Below are positions 1 through 8,938 of a stretch of DNA of 64,000 nucleotides, in pieces. Under the pieces are notes generated by a model. The model had not been told where the DNA came from. It saw only the letters and a program-made list of their open reading frames with translations, and did no database searches. Made by a program: the position numbers and the translations under genes. Positions within the stretch are counted from its first letter, which is position 1. Every line of letters starts with the position of its first letter. The stretch is taken from NCBI RefSeq assembly GCF_029320955.1, contig NZ_CP119757.1, positions 5,084,001 to 5,148,000 on the forward strand. The letters run 5' to 3'. Origin of the DNA: Flavobacterium sp. YJ01 (GTDB lineage: Bacteria > Bacteroidota > Bacteroidia > Flavobacteriales > Flavobacteriaceae).

Positions 1-632
1 GCAATAAAAGAGATCCGGGCTCTGGATGTTCTGCCATTTCAGGTCATAACAGAATAAATGCTATTTTGGGGCAAAGCGAAAACTGTATTGCTGTTTTTCC
101 TTCCGATATGTGCGTGGCTTTAGCGGCTTTAAATGCACAGGTCAATATCAGCGGTCCTAATGGAGAAAGAAAATTGCCGTTTGCTCATTTTCATCGTCTT
201 CCGGGTGAAACGCCTCATCTTGACAATAATCTGATACATGGAGAGATAATTACCAGTATAGATCTTCCAGCTGAAGGATTTGCGGAAAACTATTCTTATT
301 TGAAAATTCGCGACAGAAGTTCGTATTCTTTTGCACTGGTTTCGGTAGCATCGGCTTTTGAATTGGAACAGGGAACTGTAAAAGATGCCCGAATTGCATT
401 GGGAGGTGTCGCCCACAAACCATGGAGAGTTTTGGAGGCTGAAGATTTTTTAAAACAAAAGAAGCCAACTCGCGAAAATTTTTCCCAAGCGGCAAAAATA
501 ATCCTTAACGGGGCTTTTGGTTATGAACATAATAACTTTAAAATTGAACTGGCGCACAGAGCAATTATACGAAACTGCATCATGGCATTAAATCCAGAAT
601 CGCAGCGTCCCGGCGCAAAAGCTTCACTCTGA
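1..632 (+). CDS. Xanthine dehydrogenase-family FAD-binding subunit (PaoB/YagS-like), 5' end outside window
   Basis: The frame is open from the left edge (codons from base 3) and has no start, so the N-terminal part of the gene lies outside the window. The first residues visible include RDPGSGCSAISGHNR followed by NAILG and PSDMCVALAALNA, a signature of the CO-dehydrogenase-flavoprotein/YagS family, in which this subunit carries FAD and passes electrons from the molybdenum centre and 2Fe-2S clusters to the acceptor. The remainder (KIRDRSSYSFALVSVA, then ARIALGGVAHKPWR) matches the C-terminal domain of these flavoproteins. The Mo-binding subunit follows 27 bases downstream, so both belong to one operon; by family precedent the small 2Fe-2S subunit should lie just upstream. 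Substrate is probably an aldehyde or N-heterocycle; it cannot be read from this fragment. Confidence 0.88.
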   Translation, partial: NKRDPGSGCSAISGHNRINAILGQSENCIAVFPSDMCVALAALNAQVNISGPNGERKLPFAHFHRLPGETPHLDNNLIHGEIITSIDLPAEGFAENYSYLKIRDRSSYSFALVSVASAFELEQGTVKDARIALGGVAHKPWRVLEAEDFLKQKKPTRENFSQAAKIILNGAFGYEHNNFKIELAHRAIIRNCIMALNPESQRPGAKASL

Positions 633-659
633 TCTACGGTAAATTAAAACTTTAAAAAA

Positions 660-2897
660 ATGACAAAATTACCCTCAATAGGAAAACCGATCAGCAGACT
701 GGAAGGCCGTTTAAAAGTTACAGGAACTGCGAAGTATGCAGGAGAATATGAAGCTCCTGAACTTCTTTACGGTTATGTGGTGAACAGCACGATTGCAAAA
801 GGTAAAATTAAGATTATTGACACGACAGATGCAAAAGCACTTGAGGGCGTCATTGAAATCTTCACTCATGAAAACAGGCCTTCCACGGCGTGGTTCGATT
901 TTCAGTATGCTGATATGGATGCGCCTCCCGGAACGGTTTTCAAACCCTTAAAGGATAATGAGATTAAATATAACGGGCAGCCCATTGCACTAGTGGTCGC
1001 TGACACTTTTGAAATGGCACGTTATGCTGCCACTCAGATTAAACTTGCTTATGATGAAGAAAAATTCGAAACTGACTTAGAATCTAATATGGATAAAGCC
1101 AGAACGCCAAAAAAAGGAATGGCTTCTATGCTGAAACCGCCGCCGCCTAAACCAACAGGGGATTTTGAGAAAGCCTACGAAAACTCTTTTGTGCAGAGTT
1201 CAGGCGAATTCAAACATGGAACAGAACATCATAATCCGATGGAAATGTTTGCCGCAACGGTGATTTATGAAGCTAAAAACAAACTGAAAATTTATGATAA
1301 AACCCAAGGCACTATTAATTCCCAAATGTATGTGGCAAACGTTTTTGGATTAAAAATGAAAAACGTTCAGGTCATTGCGCCTTTTGTAGGCGGTGCTTTC
1401 GGGTCTGGACTTCGTCCGCAGTACCAATTGTTTATGGCTGTTATGGCATCTCTGGCGTTAAAAAGAAATGTCCGCGTTACTTTAGACAGGGCACAGATGT
1501 TCACTTTCGGGCACAGACCGCCGACGCTGCAGTATGCCAAGTTTGGCGCTGATGAAACGGGAAAATTAAACGCGGTATACCACAAAGCAATAGGAGAAAC
1601 TTCGCAGTTTGAAGATTATGTAGAAATTGTGGTAAACTGGGCGGGCATGCTTTATCCCGCTGAAAATACGCTGCTCGAGCATAAACTTGTTCCGCTTGAT
1701 GTTTATTCGCCGCTGGATATGCGCGCTCCTGGAGGAAGCACCGGCATCCATGCCGTTGAGGTTACGATGGATGATCTGGCCTATAAACTGAACATTGATC
1801 CTATTGAATTTCGACTAATTAATTATGCTGAAAAAGATAAAAGCTCCGGAAAAGAGTACTCCAGTAAAGAACTTAGAAAATGCTACCTGCAGGGCGCGGC
1901 AAAATTTGGATGGGAGAAAAGAAGCCCCGAGCCACGGAGCATGAGGCTTGGAAGTAAACTGGTCGGATACGGAATGGCGACCGGCATTTGGGATGCCAAC
2001 AGAATTTTAGCCCGAGCTCAGGCGATTATGACAAGTGACGGGAAGGTTGAAATTAAAAGTGCTGTTACTGATATCGGAACAGGAACAATGACTATTATGA
2101 CGCAGATTGCTTCAGACGAACTGGGACTTCCTTTAGAAGATATTACTTTCTCTTTTGCCGACAGCAGCATGCCTTTTGCACCGATACAAGGCGGTTCGTT
2201 TACTACGGCAACAGTAGGATCAGCTGTTCACGCAGCCTGCAGGGCACTGAATAAAGAATTATTTAAAAAAGCTAAAAGAGATAAAGATTCCGGTCTTGCA
2301 GATGCGGTATTTGAAGACGCCGTTTTCAGCGACGGCTCTATATTTTTGAAAAATAGTGCAGAAGTGAAATTCAGCGTCCAGGAAATTTTTGCTGCCAACG
2401 GCGGAAAAGAAATTAAGACAACCAATAGTTCAATGCCTAATCCGCTTACATACGGAAAAAAGGTGAAACTCGTTCACAGTGCTGTTTTTGTTGAGGTGGA
2501 AGTTGATGAGGAACTGGGGATTATAGAAGTCACCAGAGCGGTTACAGCCGTTGCAGCCGGAAGGATTATCAATCCTAAAACAGCAGAGAGCCAGATTTTA
2601 GGAGGAATGATCTGGGGTATAAGCAAAGCCCTGCATGAAGAAACAATACTGGATCATCAGTTTGGAAAATATATGAATCCCAATCTGGCAGAATATCATA
2701 TACCTGTTCATGCTGATATTCATGATCTGGAAGTTATTTTTATCGAGGAAGAGGATGACTTTGTCAATGATTTAGGCGTGAAAGGTGTAGGAGAGATAGG
2801 TGTGGTAGGTATGCCTCCAGCGATTGCAAATGCCATTTTCCATGCAACGGGAAAACGTATTAATAACCTGCCGATTCATTTTGACAAGCTTTTATAA
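660..2897 (+). CDS. Xanthine dehydrogenase-family molybdopterin-binding subunit (PaoC/YagR-like)
   Basis: 745-residue large subunit of a molybdenum hydroxylase, which in this family hydroxylates aldehydes or heterocycles at a molybdenum-cytosine-dinucleotide centre. Visible landmarks: the N-terminal GKPISRLEGRLKVTGTAKYAGEY entry region in two pieces typical of aldehyde oxidase domains; GGAFGSGLRPQYQ near residue 245, a molybdopterin loop; RAPGGSTG near 360; and KGVGEIGVVGMPPAIANA close to the C-terminus, where Glu712 is the expected catalytic glutamate. Length matches PaoC (about 730). There is no Tat signal, unlike many periplasmic PaoABC systems, because only the FAD and Mo subunits are visible; any export signal would be on the 2Fe-2S subunit. 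Last gene of its operon, followed by a strong terminator shared with the convergent SDR gene. Confidence 0.9.
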   Translation: MTKLPSIGKPISRLEGRLKVTGTAKYAGEYEAPELLYGYVVNSTIAKGKIKIIDTTDAKALEGVIEIFTHENRPSTAWFDFQYADMDAPPGTVFKPLKDNEIKYNGQPIALVVADTFEMARYAATQIKLAYDEEKFETDLESNMDKARTPKKGMASMLKPPPPKPTGDFEKAYENSFVQSSGEFKHGTEHHNPMEMFAATVIYEAKNKLKIYDKTQGTINSQMYVANVFGLKMKNVQVIAPFVGGAFGSGLRPQYQLFMAVMASLALKRNVRVTLDRAQMFTFGHRPPTLQYAKFGADETGKLNAVYHKAIGETSQFEDYVEIVVNWAGMLYPAENTLLEHKLVPLDVYSPLDMRAPGGSTGIHAVEVTMDDLAYKLNIDPIEFRLINYAEKDKSSGKEYSSKELRKCYLQGAAKFGWEKRSPEPRSMRLGSKLVGYGMATGIWDANRILARAQAIMTSDGKVEIKSAVTDIGTGTMTIMTQIASDELGLPLEDITFSFADSSMPFAPIQGGSFTTATVGSAVHAACRALNKELFKKAKRDKDSGLADAVFEDAVFSDGSIFLKNSAEVKFSVQEIFAANGGKEIKTTNSSMPNPLTYGKKVKLVHSAVFVEVEVDEELGIIEVTRAVTAVAAGRIINPKTAESQILGGMIWGISKALHEETILDHQFGKYMNPNLAEYHIPVHADIHDLEVIFIEEEDDFVNDLGVKGVGEIGVVGMPPAIANAIFHATGKRINNLPIHFDKLL

Positions 2898-2936
2898 ATA
2901 ATAACGGAATTACAAATGAATTAACTTTCATTAAAT

Positions 2937-2974
2937 AAAAAAACCTCAGCAGTTTGTACTGCTGAGGTTTTTTT
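2937..2974. terminator. Bidirectional intrinsic terminator
   Basis: A 9-bp perfect stem (CCTCAGCAG at 2944-2952 with CTGCTGAGG at 2959-2967) with a 6-base loop is flanked by an A7 run on the left and a T7 run on the right, so it works in both directions. It separates the Mo-hydroxylase operon (+) from the convergent SDR gene (-). Confidence 0.9.
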
Positions 2975-3002
2975 ATATGTAATGATCTGTAGTTTTTTTC
3001 GA

Positions 3003-4007
3003 TTAAGGATTTCCTTCACCACCGCTCGAACCGTATATCTGGCCCGTTGCATAGCTCGCATCTTCAGCGGCAAGCTGTACATAAATAGAGGCAAGTTCAG
3101 CTGGCTGTCCAGGTCTTCCCATAGGAGTCTGTGAACCAAATTCTTTGAGTTTTTCCATAGTTGCACCGCCGCTTACCTGAAGCGCTGTCCATACAGGACC
3201 TGGAGCCACACCATTCACCCTGATTCCTTTCGGTCCCAGCTGTTTGGCCAGTGATTTGATATAGTTGGTTGTGGCAGCTTTAGTCTGAGCGTAATCATAC
3301 AGATCTTCTGTTGGAGTATAAGCCTGTACCGAACTGGTGCCAATTATAGAAGAACCCGGCTTAAGATAAGGAAGAGCGGCTTTAATGATCCAGAAAGGCG
3401 CATAAATATTGGTTTTCATGGTCCAGTCAAATTCTTCTGAGGAAATATCCAAAATGGATTCGTGTGCCTGCTGTCTTGCTGCGTTGTTTACCACGATATC
3501 CAGCCCGCCAAGGCCTTCGGCAGCCTGCTTGACAAGAGATCTGCAGAATGATTCATCACGAAGATCTCCAGGAATGGCTACAGCTTTTCTTCCTGCGGCT
3601 TCAATCAGCTGGATTACTTCCTTTGCATCTTCTTCTTCAGTAGGGTAATAGTTTATGGCAACGTCAGCACCTTCTCTTGCATAAGCAATAGCGGCAGCTC
3701 TGCCCATACCGGAATCACCTCCCGTAATAAGTGCTTTGCGGCCCTTTAAACGTCCCGTTCCTTTGTAACTTTCTTCACCGTGATCCGGTCTCGGATCCAT
3801 TTTACTGACAAGACCCGGCCATGGCTGTGACTGTTCATTAAATGGCGGCACTGCATATTTAACAGTCGGATCTTGTATTTCAGCTCCATTGCTGCTTTGT
3901 TCTGCGGCTGGATTAACAGTATTTTCGGTATTCAGAGCGCTTTCTCCAAGTGCAGGTGCTACGCCTGTCTGCTCAGTGTTGTGCGGTATGTTGTTTTTAT
4001 TTTCCAT
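3003..4007 (-). CDS. SDR-family oxidoreductase, general stress protein 39 type
   Basis: 334 residues. About 60 N-terminal residues are polar and probably disordered, followed by the QPWPGLVSKMDPRPDHGEE segment that marks the Gsp39/YhdF/YghA subgroup of short-chain dehydrogenases. The Rossmann motif TGGDSGMGRA starts at residue 95, NNAA is at 174-177, and the catalytic Ser225/226, Tyr239 and Lys243 (YAQTK) are present, so the enzyme should be an active NAD(P)(H)-dependent oxidoreductase. Members are induced by stress in Bacillus; the natural substrate is not established. Its company here (FAD-Rieske oxidase, DUF892, KatE on the same strand) supports a stress role. The ATG at 4007 is the only plausible start; a TAAATTTG box lies 55 bases upstream. 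Confidence 0.88.
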   Translation of the reverse strand: MENKNNIPHNTEQTGVAPALGESALNTENTVNPAAEQSSNGAEIQDPTVKYAVPPFNEQSQPWPGLVSKMDPRPDHGEESYKGTGRLKGRKALITGGDSGMGRAAAIAYAREGADVAINYYPTEEEDAKEVIQLIEAAGRKAVAIPGDLRDESFCRSLVKQAAEGLGGLDIVVNNAARQQAHESILDISSEEFDWTMKTNIYAPFWIIKAALPYLKPGSSIIGTSSVQAYTPTEDLYDYAQTKAATTNYIKSLAKQLGPKGIRVNGVAPGPVWTALQVSGGATMEKLKEFGSQTPMGRPGQPAELASIYVQLAAEDASYATGQIYGSSGGEGNP

Positions 4008-4062
4008 AATAATCGGATTTATAATTTAATTTTTTTACTTTTTTAACGAAATTGATATAAAT

Positions 4063-4070
4063 CAAATTTA
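4063..4070 (-). promoter_or_regulatory. Putative -7 promoter box for the SDR gene
   Basis: Read on the minus strand this is TAAATTTG, an exact match to the Bacteroidota TAnnTTTG box, 55 bases before the SDR start. I see no good TTG at the usual distance upstream, so the assignment is tentative. Confidence 0.35.
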
Positions 4071-4135
4071 GTTCATGGCTTTGCTGCTGGTATTATAGGA
4101 TTGCCTCTTTATGCTGCAAAAATCTAATTTGCATG

Positions 4136-5713
4136 CTATTTGACATCTATTGGTTTTAAATTGGTCTGAGCGGGTCCGTTGGTGACAGTTCCATCTGAAG
4201 CAAATCGGGAACCATGGCACGGGCAGTCGAAAGATTTTTCGTCATTGTTCCAGTGCACAATACAGCCTAGATGGGGACAGACAGCAGAAAAAGCTTTCAG
4301 CGACTCGTCATAGTCACGGTATACGGCAATTTTTTTGAGGCCTTTCGTAATGACACCGCCTTCTCCAGCTGGAACATCAGCCGTATTTTTTAAATCAGAA
4401 GAAGAAATCCAGTCCAGATACTGGGAAGCCATATTTACAGCTTCTTTTGCAAAGTCAAGAGTTGTTTTCAGCGTAATTCGAGAAGGGCTGTACAGATCTT
4501 CCCATTTATTTTTAATGCCCAGAATGGCATCAGTGATAATGGCAGCCCCGATAGTGGCATGCGTCATACCGTTTCCTGAATCTCCTGTAATGATATAAAC
4601 ATTCTCATCTCCGGGATTTTTTCCCATAAAGCCCAATGAATCTACAGGTTCCATTACCTGTCCGGACCATCGGTATGCTATGTCTTCCAATGCAGGGAAA
4701 TAAGTGCGCGTCCACTCTTCCAGTTTTTCATACCGTTCAGCTTCAGCAATATTTTCATGCTCGGCCTGGCCGGTTTTATGGTCTTCACCGCCTGAAATCA
4801 ATAGATCGTAATTCTCATCAAAATTTTCCACCCGCACATAATGGTAAGGCTGGGAAACCCATTTTGAATCAGCATCTCCCGTATCCCACCAAAGAGCATA
4901 AGGAAGCGTTCCTTTAGGGATTTTACCGGCTATAACATAAGTCCTGTAAGCGGCCTGTTTCGTATGCATGGTAACCATATCGTTAATTGGAGAGTTGGTT
5001 GCCACTACGATATGGTCAGCCGTAAATTTGTAATTATTGACAAGAGCGCCTTTCTTTGTAATTTCTTCTGCACGTGACTGCGTGTAAATGCGGCCTCCCA
5101 AAGATACTATAGCAGCTGCGAGTCCGTCAAGGTAGCGAAGTATATGAAACTGTGCCTGATTGTAAAATGCCAGGCAGCTTGTCTGGTCTCCGTTCTGTAT
5201 CGAAGGAGTGCTTTTTAAAAGACCGGTATTAAGTCCTGCATTTTGTGTAGCTTCAAATTCTTTCTGCAGATTTTTTTCTTCGTCGCTGGGATGAAGGAAC
5301 AGATAGCCGTTGACTCTTTTAAAGGAACAGTCAATATTTAAAGCTTTGACATTTTTTTCTATAGCAGCAATAGCGGCGGTATGGCTTTCAGCAGCGAGTT
5401 TTGCGCCTTCTTTCCCAAAAGTATCTTCGAGAAAATAATAGCGGTCATCTAATGCGCTTGTAAGATGGGCCGTTGTACGTCCCGTTTCGCCGCTGCCTAT
5501 AAAACCATCTTCTGCCAGCACCACCTTTTTTCCTTCTTTAACCAAATTATAAGCAGTTGTGAGCCCGGCTATACCTCCGCCAATGATGAGAACTTCCGTA
5601 TGTACATCACCATTGGGTTTTTCAAATGCAGCAATTGGAGCAGAATCAATCCAGAATGAAACATTTTCGCCCGAAGAAATACTCCCATCATTTAATTTAT
5701 CTTGATTTTCCAT
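4136..5713 (-). CDS. FAD-dependent oxidoreductase (DAO fold) with C-terminal Rieske [2Fe-2S] domain
   Basis: 525 residues. Residues 40-60 carry the dinucleotide motif VLIIGGGIAGLTTAYNL, and the body resembles glycine/D-amino-acid oxidases (DadA type). From about residue 430 the chain switches to a Rieske domain: Cys479 and His481 in CPHLGC, Cys497 and His500 in CPCHGSRF are the cluster ligands, and Cys484/Cys499 are positioned as the disulphide pair of classical Rieske proteins. The fusion implies electrons pass between flavin and an iron-sulphur centre in one soluble chain. No signal peptide. Members are common in bacteria but their substrate is not known to me. The next genes on this strand are DUF892 and catalase, suggesting a stress regulon. 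Confidence 0.87.
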   Translation of the reverse strand: MENQDKLNDGSISSGENVSFWIDSAPIAAFEKPNGDVHTEVLIIGGGIAGLTTAYNLVKEGKKVVLAEDGFIGSGETGRTTAHLTSALDDRYYFLEDTFGKEGAKLAAESHTAAIAAIEKNVKALNIDCSFKRVNGYLFLHPSDEEKNLQKEFEATQNAGLNTGLLKSTPSIQNGDQTSCLAFYNQAQFHILRYLDGLAAAIVSLGGRIYTQSRAEEITKKGALVNNYKFTADHIVVATNSPINDMVTMHTKQAAYRTYVIAGKIPKGTLPYALWWDTGDADSKWVSQPYHYVRVENFDENYDLLISGGEDHKTGQAEHENIAEAERYEKLEEWTRTYFPALEDIAYRWSGQVMEPVDSLGFMGKNPGDENVYIITGDSGNGMTHATIGAAIITDAILGIKNKWEDLYSPSRITLKTTLDFAKEAVNMASQYLDWISSSDLKNTADVPAGEGGVITKGLKKIAVYRDYDESLKAFSAVCPHLGCIVHWNNDEKSFDCPCHGSRFASDGTVTNGPAQTNLKPIDVK

Positions 5714-5854
5714 TTTTATATATATTTTAGAATTGACCTTTGAAATATTGCTGCTTAAAGTTAAGTATTTGATTATTAATTGTCTTACAGCTTTAAACGA
5801 GGGCGTTATATCATTGCCAGCAGCGGTATTGTAAAACTTTTTCTGCAGCGAATG

Positions 5855-5894
5855 AAAAAGCCCCAGTACAGTAATAACTTACTGGCTGAGGCTT
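5855..5894 (-). terminator. Intrinsic terminator downstream of the DUF892 gene
   Basis: Arms AGCC-CCAGTA and TACTGG-(CTGA)-GGCT pair with a small bulge and are followed, in minus-strand sense, by a run of U after GGGC. It sits about 40 bases past the DUF892 stop codon. Confidence 0.65.
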
Positions 5895-5931
5895 ATAATT
5901 CATACAATTTTTTTTAAAATATGCTATTATA

Positions 5932-6498
5932 TTATTCTGCTGCCGCAGTATTTACAGCATTCAGCGCTACATCATTCAGCAGGCAGTCGGCTTCTTTTTC
6001 CTCAGCAAGAGTCTGCGTTAAAAGCTTTGCCACATCATTTTCACCAAGTGTTTTGGCAAATGCAGCAAGAGTTCCATAAGTGGCAATCTCATAATGTTCG
6101 ATTTTCTGCGAGGCTGCAATAATCCCGGCATCTCGCACCGGTCCAGGCTGCGTTTCTTCCAATATGCTGTCTCCTTCTTTCAAAAGACCTGCCATTGCTT
6201 CGCATTTTTTTCCTTCGGCTTTTTCTCCTAAAAGTTTAAAAACTTCCTCGAGTCTTGCGACCTGATTTTTGGTTACGGCATGGTGTTCTTTTATCGCAGA
6301 TGCAAGACCTGCAGCAGCAGCATTGGCCTGCATTTTTGGAAGCGCGCCCACAAGGGCTTTTTCAGCCCAGTAAATGTCTTTGAGACTGTCGATAAATAAG
6401 TCTCTCAATTCGGAAGCTGCATCGCTTTTTGGTGCCACAACCGCATCTTTGCTTTTCTGCGCAGTATTTGTTTCTTTTGTTTTTTCTGATGTTTTCAT
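5932..6498 (-). CDS. DUF892 ferritin-like protein (YciF/YciE family)
   Basis: 188 residues; a polar N-terminal tail of about 28 residues is followed by LRDLFIDSLKDIYWAEKAL, the start of the DUF892 four-helix bundle. Acidic residues and histidines expected to bind a di-metal centre recur along the helices (WAEKAL, KEHHAVTKNQ, KIEHYEIATYGTL, LAEEKEAD). The family is stress-induced in enterobacteria (YciF) and structurally related to ferritins/rubrerythrins; its activity is not firmly known. The catalase gene lies only 17 bases upstream on the same strand, so KatE and this protein are probably co-transcribed. Confidence 0.88.
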   Translation of the reverse strand: MKTSEKTKETNTAQKSKDAVVAPKSDAASELRDLFIDSLKDIYWAEKALVGALPKMQANAAAAGLASAIKEHHAVTKNQVARLEEVFKLLGEKAEGKKCEAMAGLLKEGDSILEETQPGPVRDAGIIAASQKIEHYEIATYGTLAAFAKTLGENDVAKLLTQTLAEEKEADCLLNDVALNAVNTAAAE

Positions 6499-6515
6499 GA
6501 TTTATATTTTAAGTT

Positions 6516-8657
6516 TTAATTGTAGAGGTTTGGTTCTCTTTCCCAGAATCTGTGTTTTCCCATCGCAGATATAAAGTCATTGGCAAATTTTTCCGTTGCC
6601 GCGTCCTTTGCGATAATAATACCTTTATCCTCATTTGTGATTTTGGAAGCAAATGATGCGCCGCTGATTACGGCCTCGGCTCTTCCGTCTGCGCCGATTA
6701 CTTTGCAGTGCTTATAAGCGTCGTTTAAAAACTCATTTATTTCATCACTCTCAGCAAGTACGGTAAGTCCAAGTCCATCAGGAATGTAAACAGCATCAAA
6801 TAAAACAGATGATGCGGTTAGGAAACTGAAATCAACGTGGAGTTCTCCATCAGCGTCAGACAGTACGGTTCCTAAATTGGGTGCTATAATGCAGCCTTTG
6901 GCTCCTTCTTTAAGGAGTGCCTTTTTCATATTGGATACAGCAGCATCAGAAACCCCGTCAGCACAAATAATAGCTACTTTTCTAGAAGCTATAGTCGGCG
7001 AATTTGTCGGGTTTTTTAACATGCTCAGGGCATCGGAAGATTTTACGGATTGTTCTACTGTTTTGGATTCCTGATTTCCGTTTTCATTCTCAGGCGATAC
7101 GCCGTGATTCAGCGGTTTTTCAAGTACAGCAGGTACTGATGTTCCGAGACCGGCAGCAACTTTATCAGCCAGATTTTTATCTACTTGAGATAAAAGCCCG
7201 AGCATTCGCAGTCTGATCGCGGCAGTTTCGACCTTGCCCAGTTCAAAACGAAGCGCTTTTACAATATGGCTTTTTTCTGCGGGAGTCTGGCTGTTGAAGA
7301 ACAATTTGGCCTGACCGAAATGATCATTGAAACTCTCGCTTCTTCCTCTTACTTTATGCGCATCAACACGTTCATTAAAGCTTGAAAATCCGCCTTCGGC
7401 TATCTTAGCCTGGTAAGGACAGCCGCCGCCCAGCGAATTAGGATGATAGCTTACGCGTCCGGTATTGATTTCCTGGCGCATATGTCCGTCCCGCTGGTTG
7501 TTGTGGACAGGAGCTACACTTCGATTGATGGGTATTTCATGAAAGTTTGGGCTTCCAAGTCTTGAAAGCTGGGTGTCGGTATAGGAAAATAAACGGCCCT
7601 GCAGTAAAGGATCATTAGTAAAGTCAATTCCTGGCACCACATGTCCTGGATGAAAGGCGATCTGTTCGGTTTCTGCAAAGAAATTATCAGGGTTTTTGTT
7701 CAGCACCATTCTTCCGATTATTTTAACGGGCACCAGTTCTTCAGGCACTATTTTGGTAGGATCCAATAAATCAAACTCATATTTATTTTCATCTTCCTGA
7801 GGTATAACCTGAATTCCCAGTTCCCATTCCGGAAAGCTGCCTGCTTCAATGGCTTCCCAAAGATCCTGCCTGTGAAAATCCGCATTTTTTCCTGAAATTT
7901 TCTGCGCTTCATCCCATGCCACAGCGTGGGTTCCCAGTTTTGGTTTCCAGTGGAATTTCACAAAAGAAGATTCTCCTGCTTCGTTGACCAGTCTGAAAGT
8001 ATGCACGCCGAAACCTTCCATCATGCGGTAGCTTCTCGGAATAGCACGGTCGGACATTGCCCACATGATCATATGCATCGATTCGGGCATCAGTGAGATA
8101 AAGTCCCAGAAGGTATCATGGGCAGAGGCTGCCTGAGGCATTTCATTGTGAGGTTCCGGCTTTACGGCGTGGATCAGATCGGGAAATTTGGAAGCATCCT
8201 GTATAAAAAATACAGGCACATTATTTCCCACCAGATCATAAACGCCCTGCTGGGTATAAAACTTAACGGCAAAACCGCGGACATCTCGTGCCAGATCTGT
8301 CGACCCGCGCGATCCTGCAACGGTTGAGAATCTTGTAAATACGGGTGTCTTCATTCCTTTTTCCTGCAGAAAACCTGCTTTGGTCAATTCCGGAATAGGA
8401 TTGGTCACTTCAAAAAAGCCATGGGCTCCAGAGCCTCTGGCGTGCACGATTCTTTCAGGAATGCGTTCATGGTCAAAGTGGGTGATTTTTTCCCTCAGGA
8501 TAAAATCTTCCAGAAGAGAAGGCCCCCGTTCGCCGGCTTTAAGGGAATTGTTATCGTCATTGATCCGCAACCCCTGGTCTGTGGTCAGAAATTTGTTCGT
8601 GTTATCTGATTTGTCTGCAAGCAGATCCCTCTGCTTCTCATCCTGCAAGTTTTTCAT
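6516..8657 (-). CDS. katE: Catalase, large-subunit clade 2 (HPII/KatE type)
   Basis: 713 residues, close to E. coli HPII (753). It decomposes hydrogen peroxide with heme in the cytoplasm. Catalytic His72 lies in VHARGSGAHG, the distal Asn in DLVGNNVPVFFIQDA (about residue 145), and the proximal heme ligand Tyr359 in RLFSYTDTQLSRLG. The extra C-terminal domain (about 560-713: VAIICADGVSDAAVSNM onward) is the flavodoxin/DJ-1-like fold that distinguishes large-subunit catalases. The ATG at 8657 gives the usual N-terminal arm ending in LLEDFILREKITHFDHERIP. DUF892 follows directly. The 281 bases upstream (8658-8938) hold no gene; they are AT-rich and probably contain the promoter. Confidence 0.96.
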   Translation of the reverse strand: MKNLQDEKQRDLLADKSDNTNKFLTTDQGLRINDDNNSLKAGERGPSLLEDFILREKITHFDHERIPERIVHARGSGAHGFFEVTNPIPELTKAGFLQEKGMKTPVFTRFSTVAGSRGSTDLARDVRGFAVKFYTQQGVYDLVGNNVPVFFIQDASKFPDLIHAVKPEPHNEMPQAASAHDTFWDFISLMPESMHMIMWAMSDRAIPRSYRMMEGFGVHTFRLVNEAGESSFVKFHWKPKLGTHAVAWDEAQKISGKNADFHRQDLWEAIEAGSFPEWELGIQVIPQEDENKYEFDLLDPTKIVPEELVPVKIIGRMVLNKNPDNFFAETEQIAFHPGHVVPGIDFTNDPLLQGRLFSYTDTQLSRLGSPNFHEIPINRSVAPVHNNQRDGHMRQEINTGRVSYHPNSLGGGCPYQAKIAEGGFSSFNERVDAHKVRGRSESFNDHFGQAKLFFNSQTPAEKSHIVKALRFELGKVETAAIRLRMLGLLSQVDKNLADKVAAGLGTSVPAVLEKPLNHGVSPENENGNQESKTVEQSVKSSDALSMLKNPTNSPTIASRKVAIICADGVSDAAVSNMKKALLKEGAKGCIIAPNLGTVLSDADGELHVDFSFLTASSVLFDAVYIPDGLGLTVLAESDEINEFLNDAYKHCKVIGADGRAEAVISGASFASKITNEDKGIIIAKDAATEKFANDFISAMGKHRFWEREPNLYN

Positions 8658-8938
8658 ATTTCATGGTGTTAGTGGTTAAAGAGGGCTTGGCAGACAGCAC
8701 TTCTGCTGCGTTTTCCAAGCTCATAAATTTACCTCTAACTCCTGTAAAGAAGTTATACGATTATGGTCCTGCCTTACAGAATTATCAGACAATATATAAG
8801 TTAAATATCTTATTTTTAAATATTTCCATATGAGTTGAAAACTGCCGTAATTACAGGGGTGAGGAAACTTTTCCCGTTTTATGAAGTATTGCCGGTGCAT
8901 TAATTTATGCATGACAGCCTGCATAAGAATCTCGGGAT

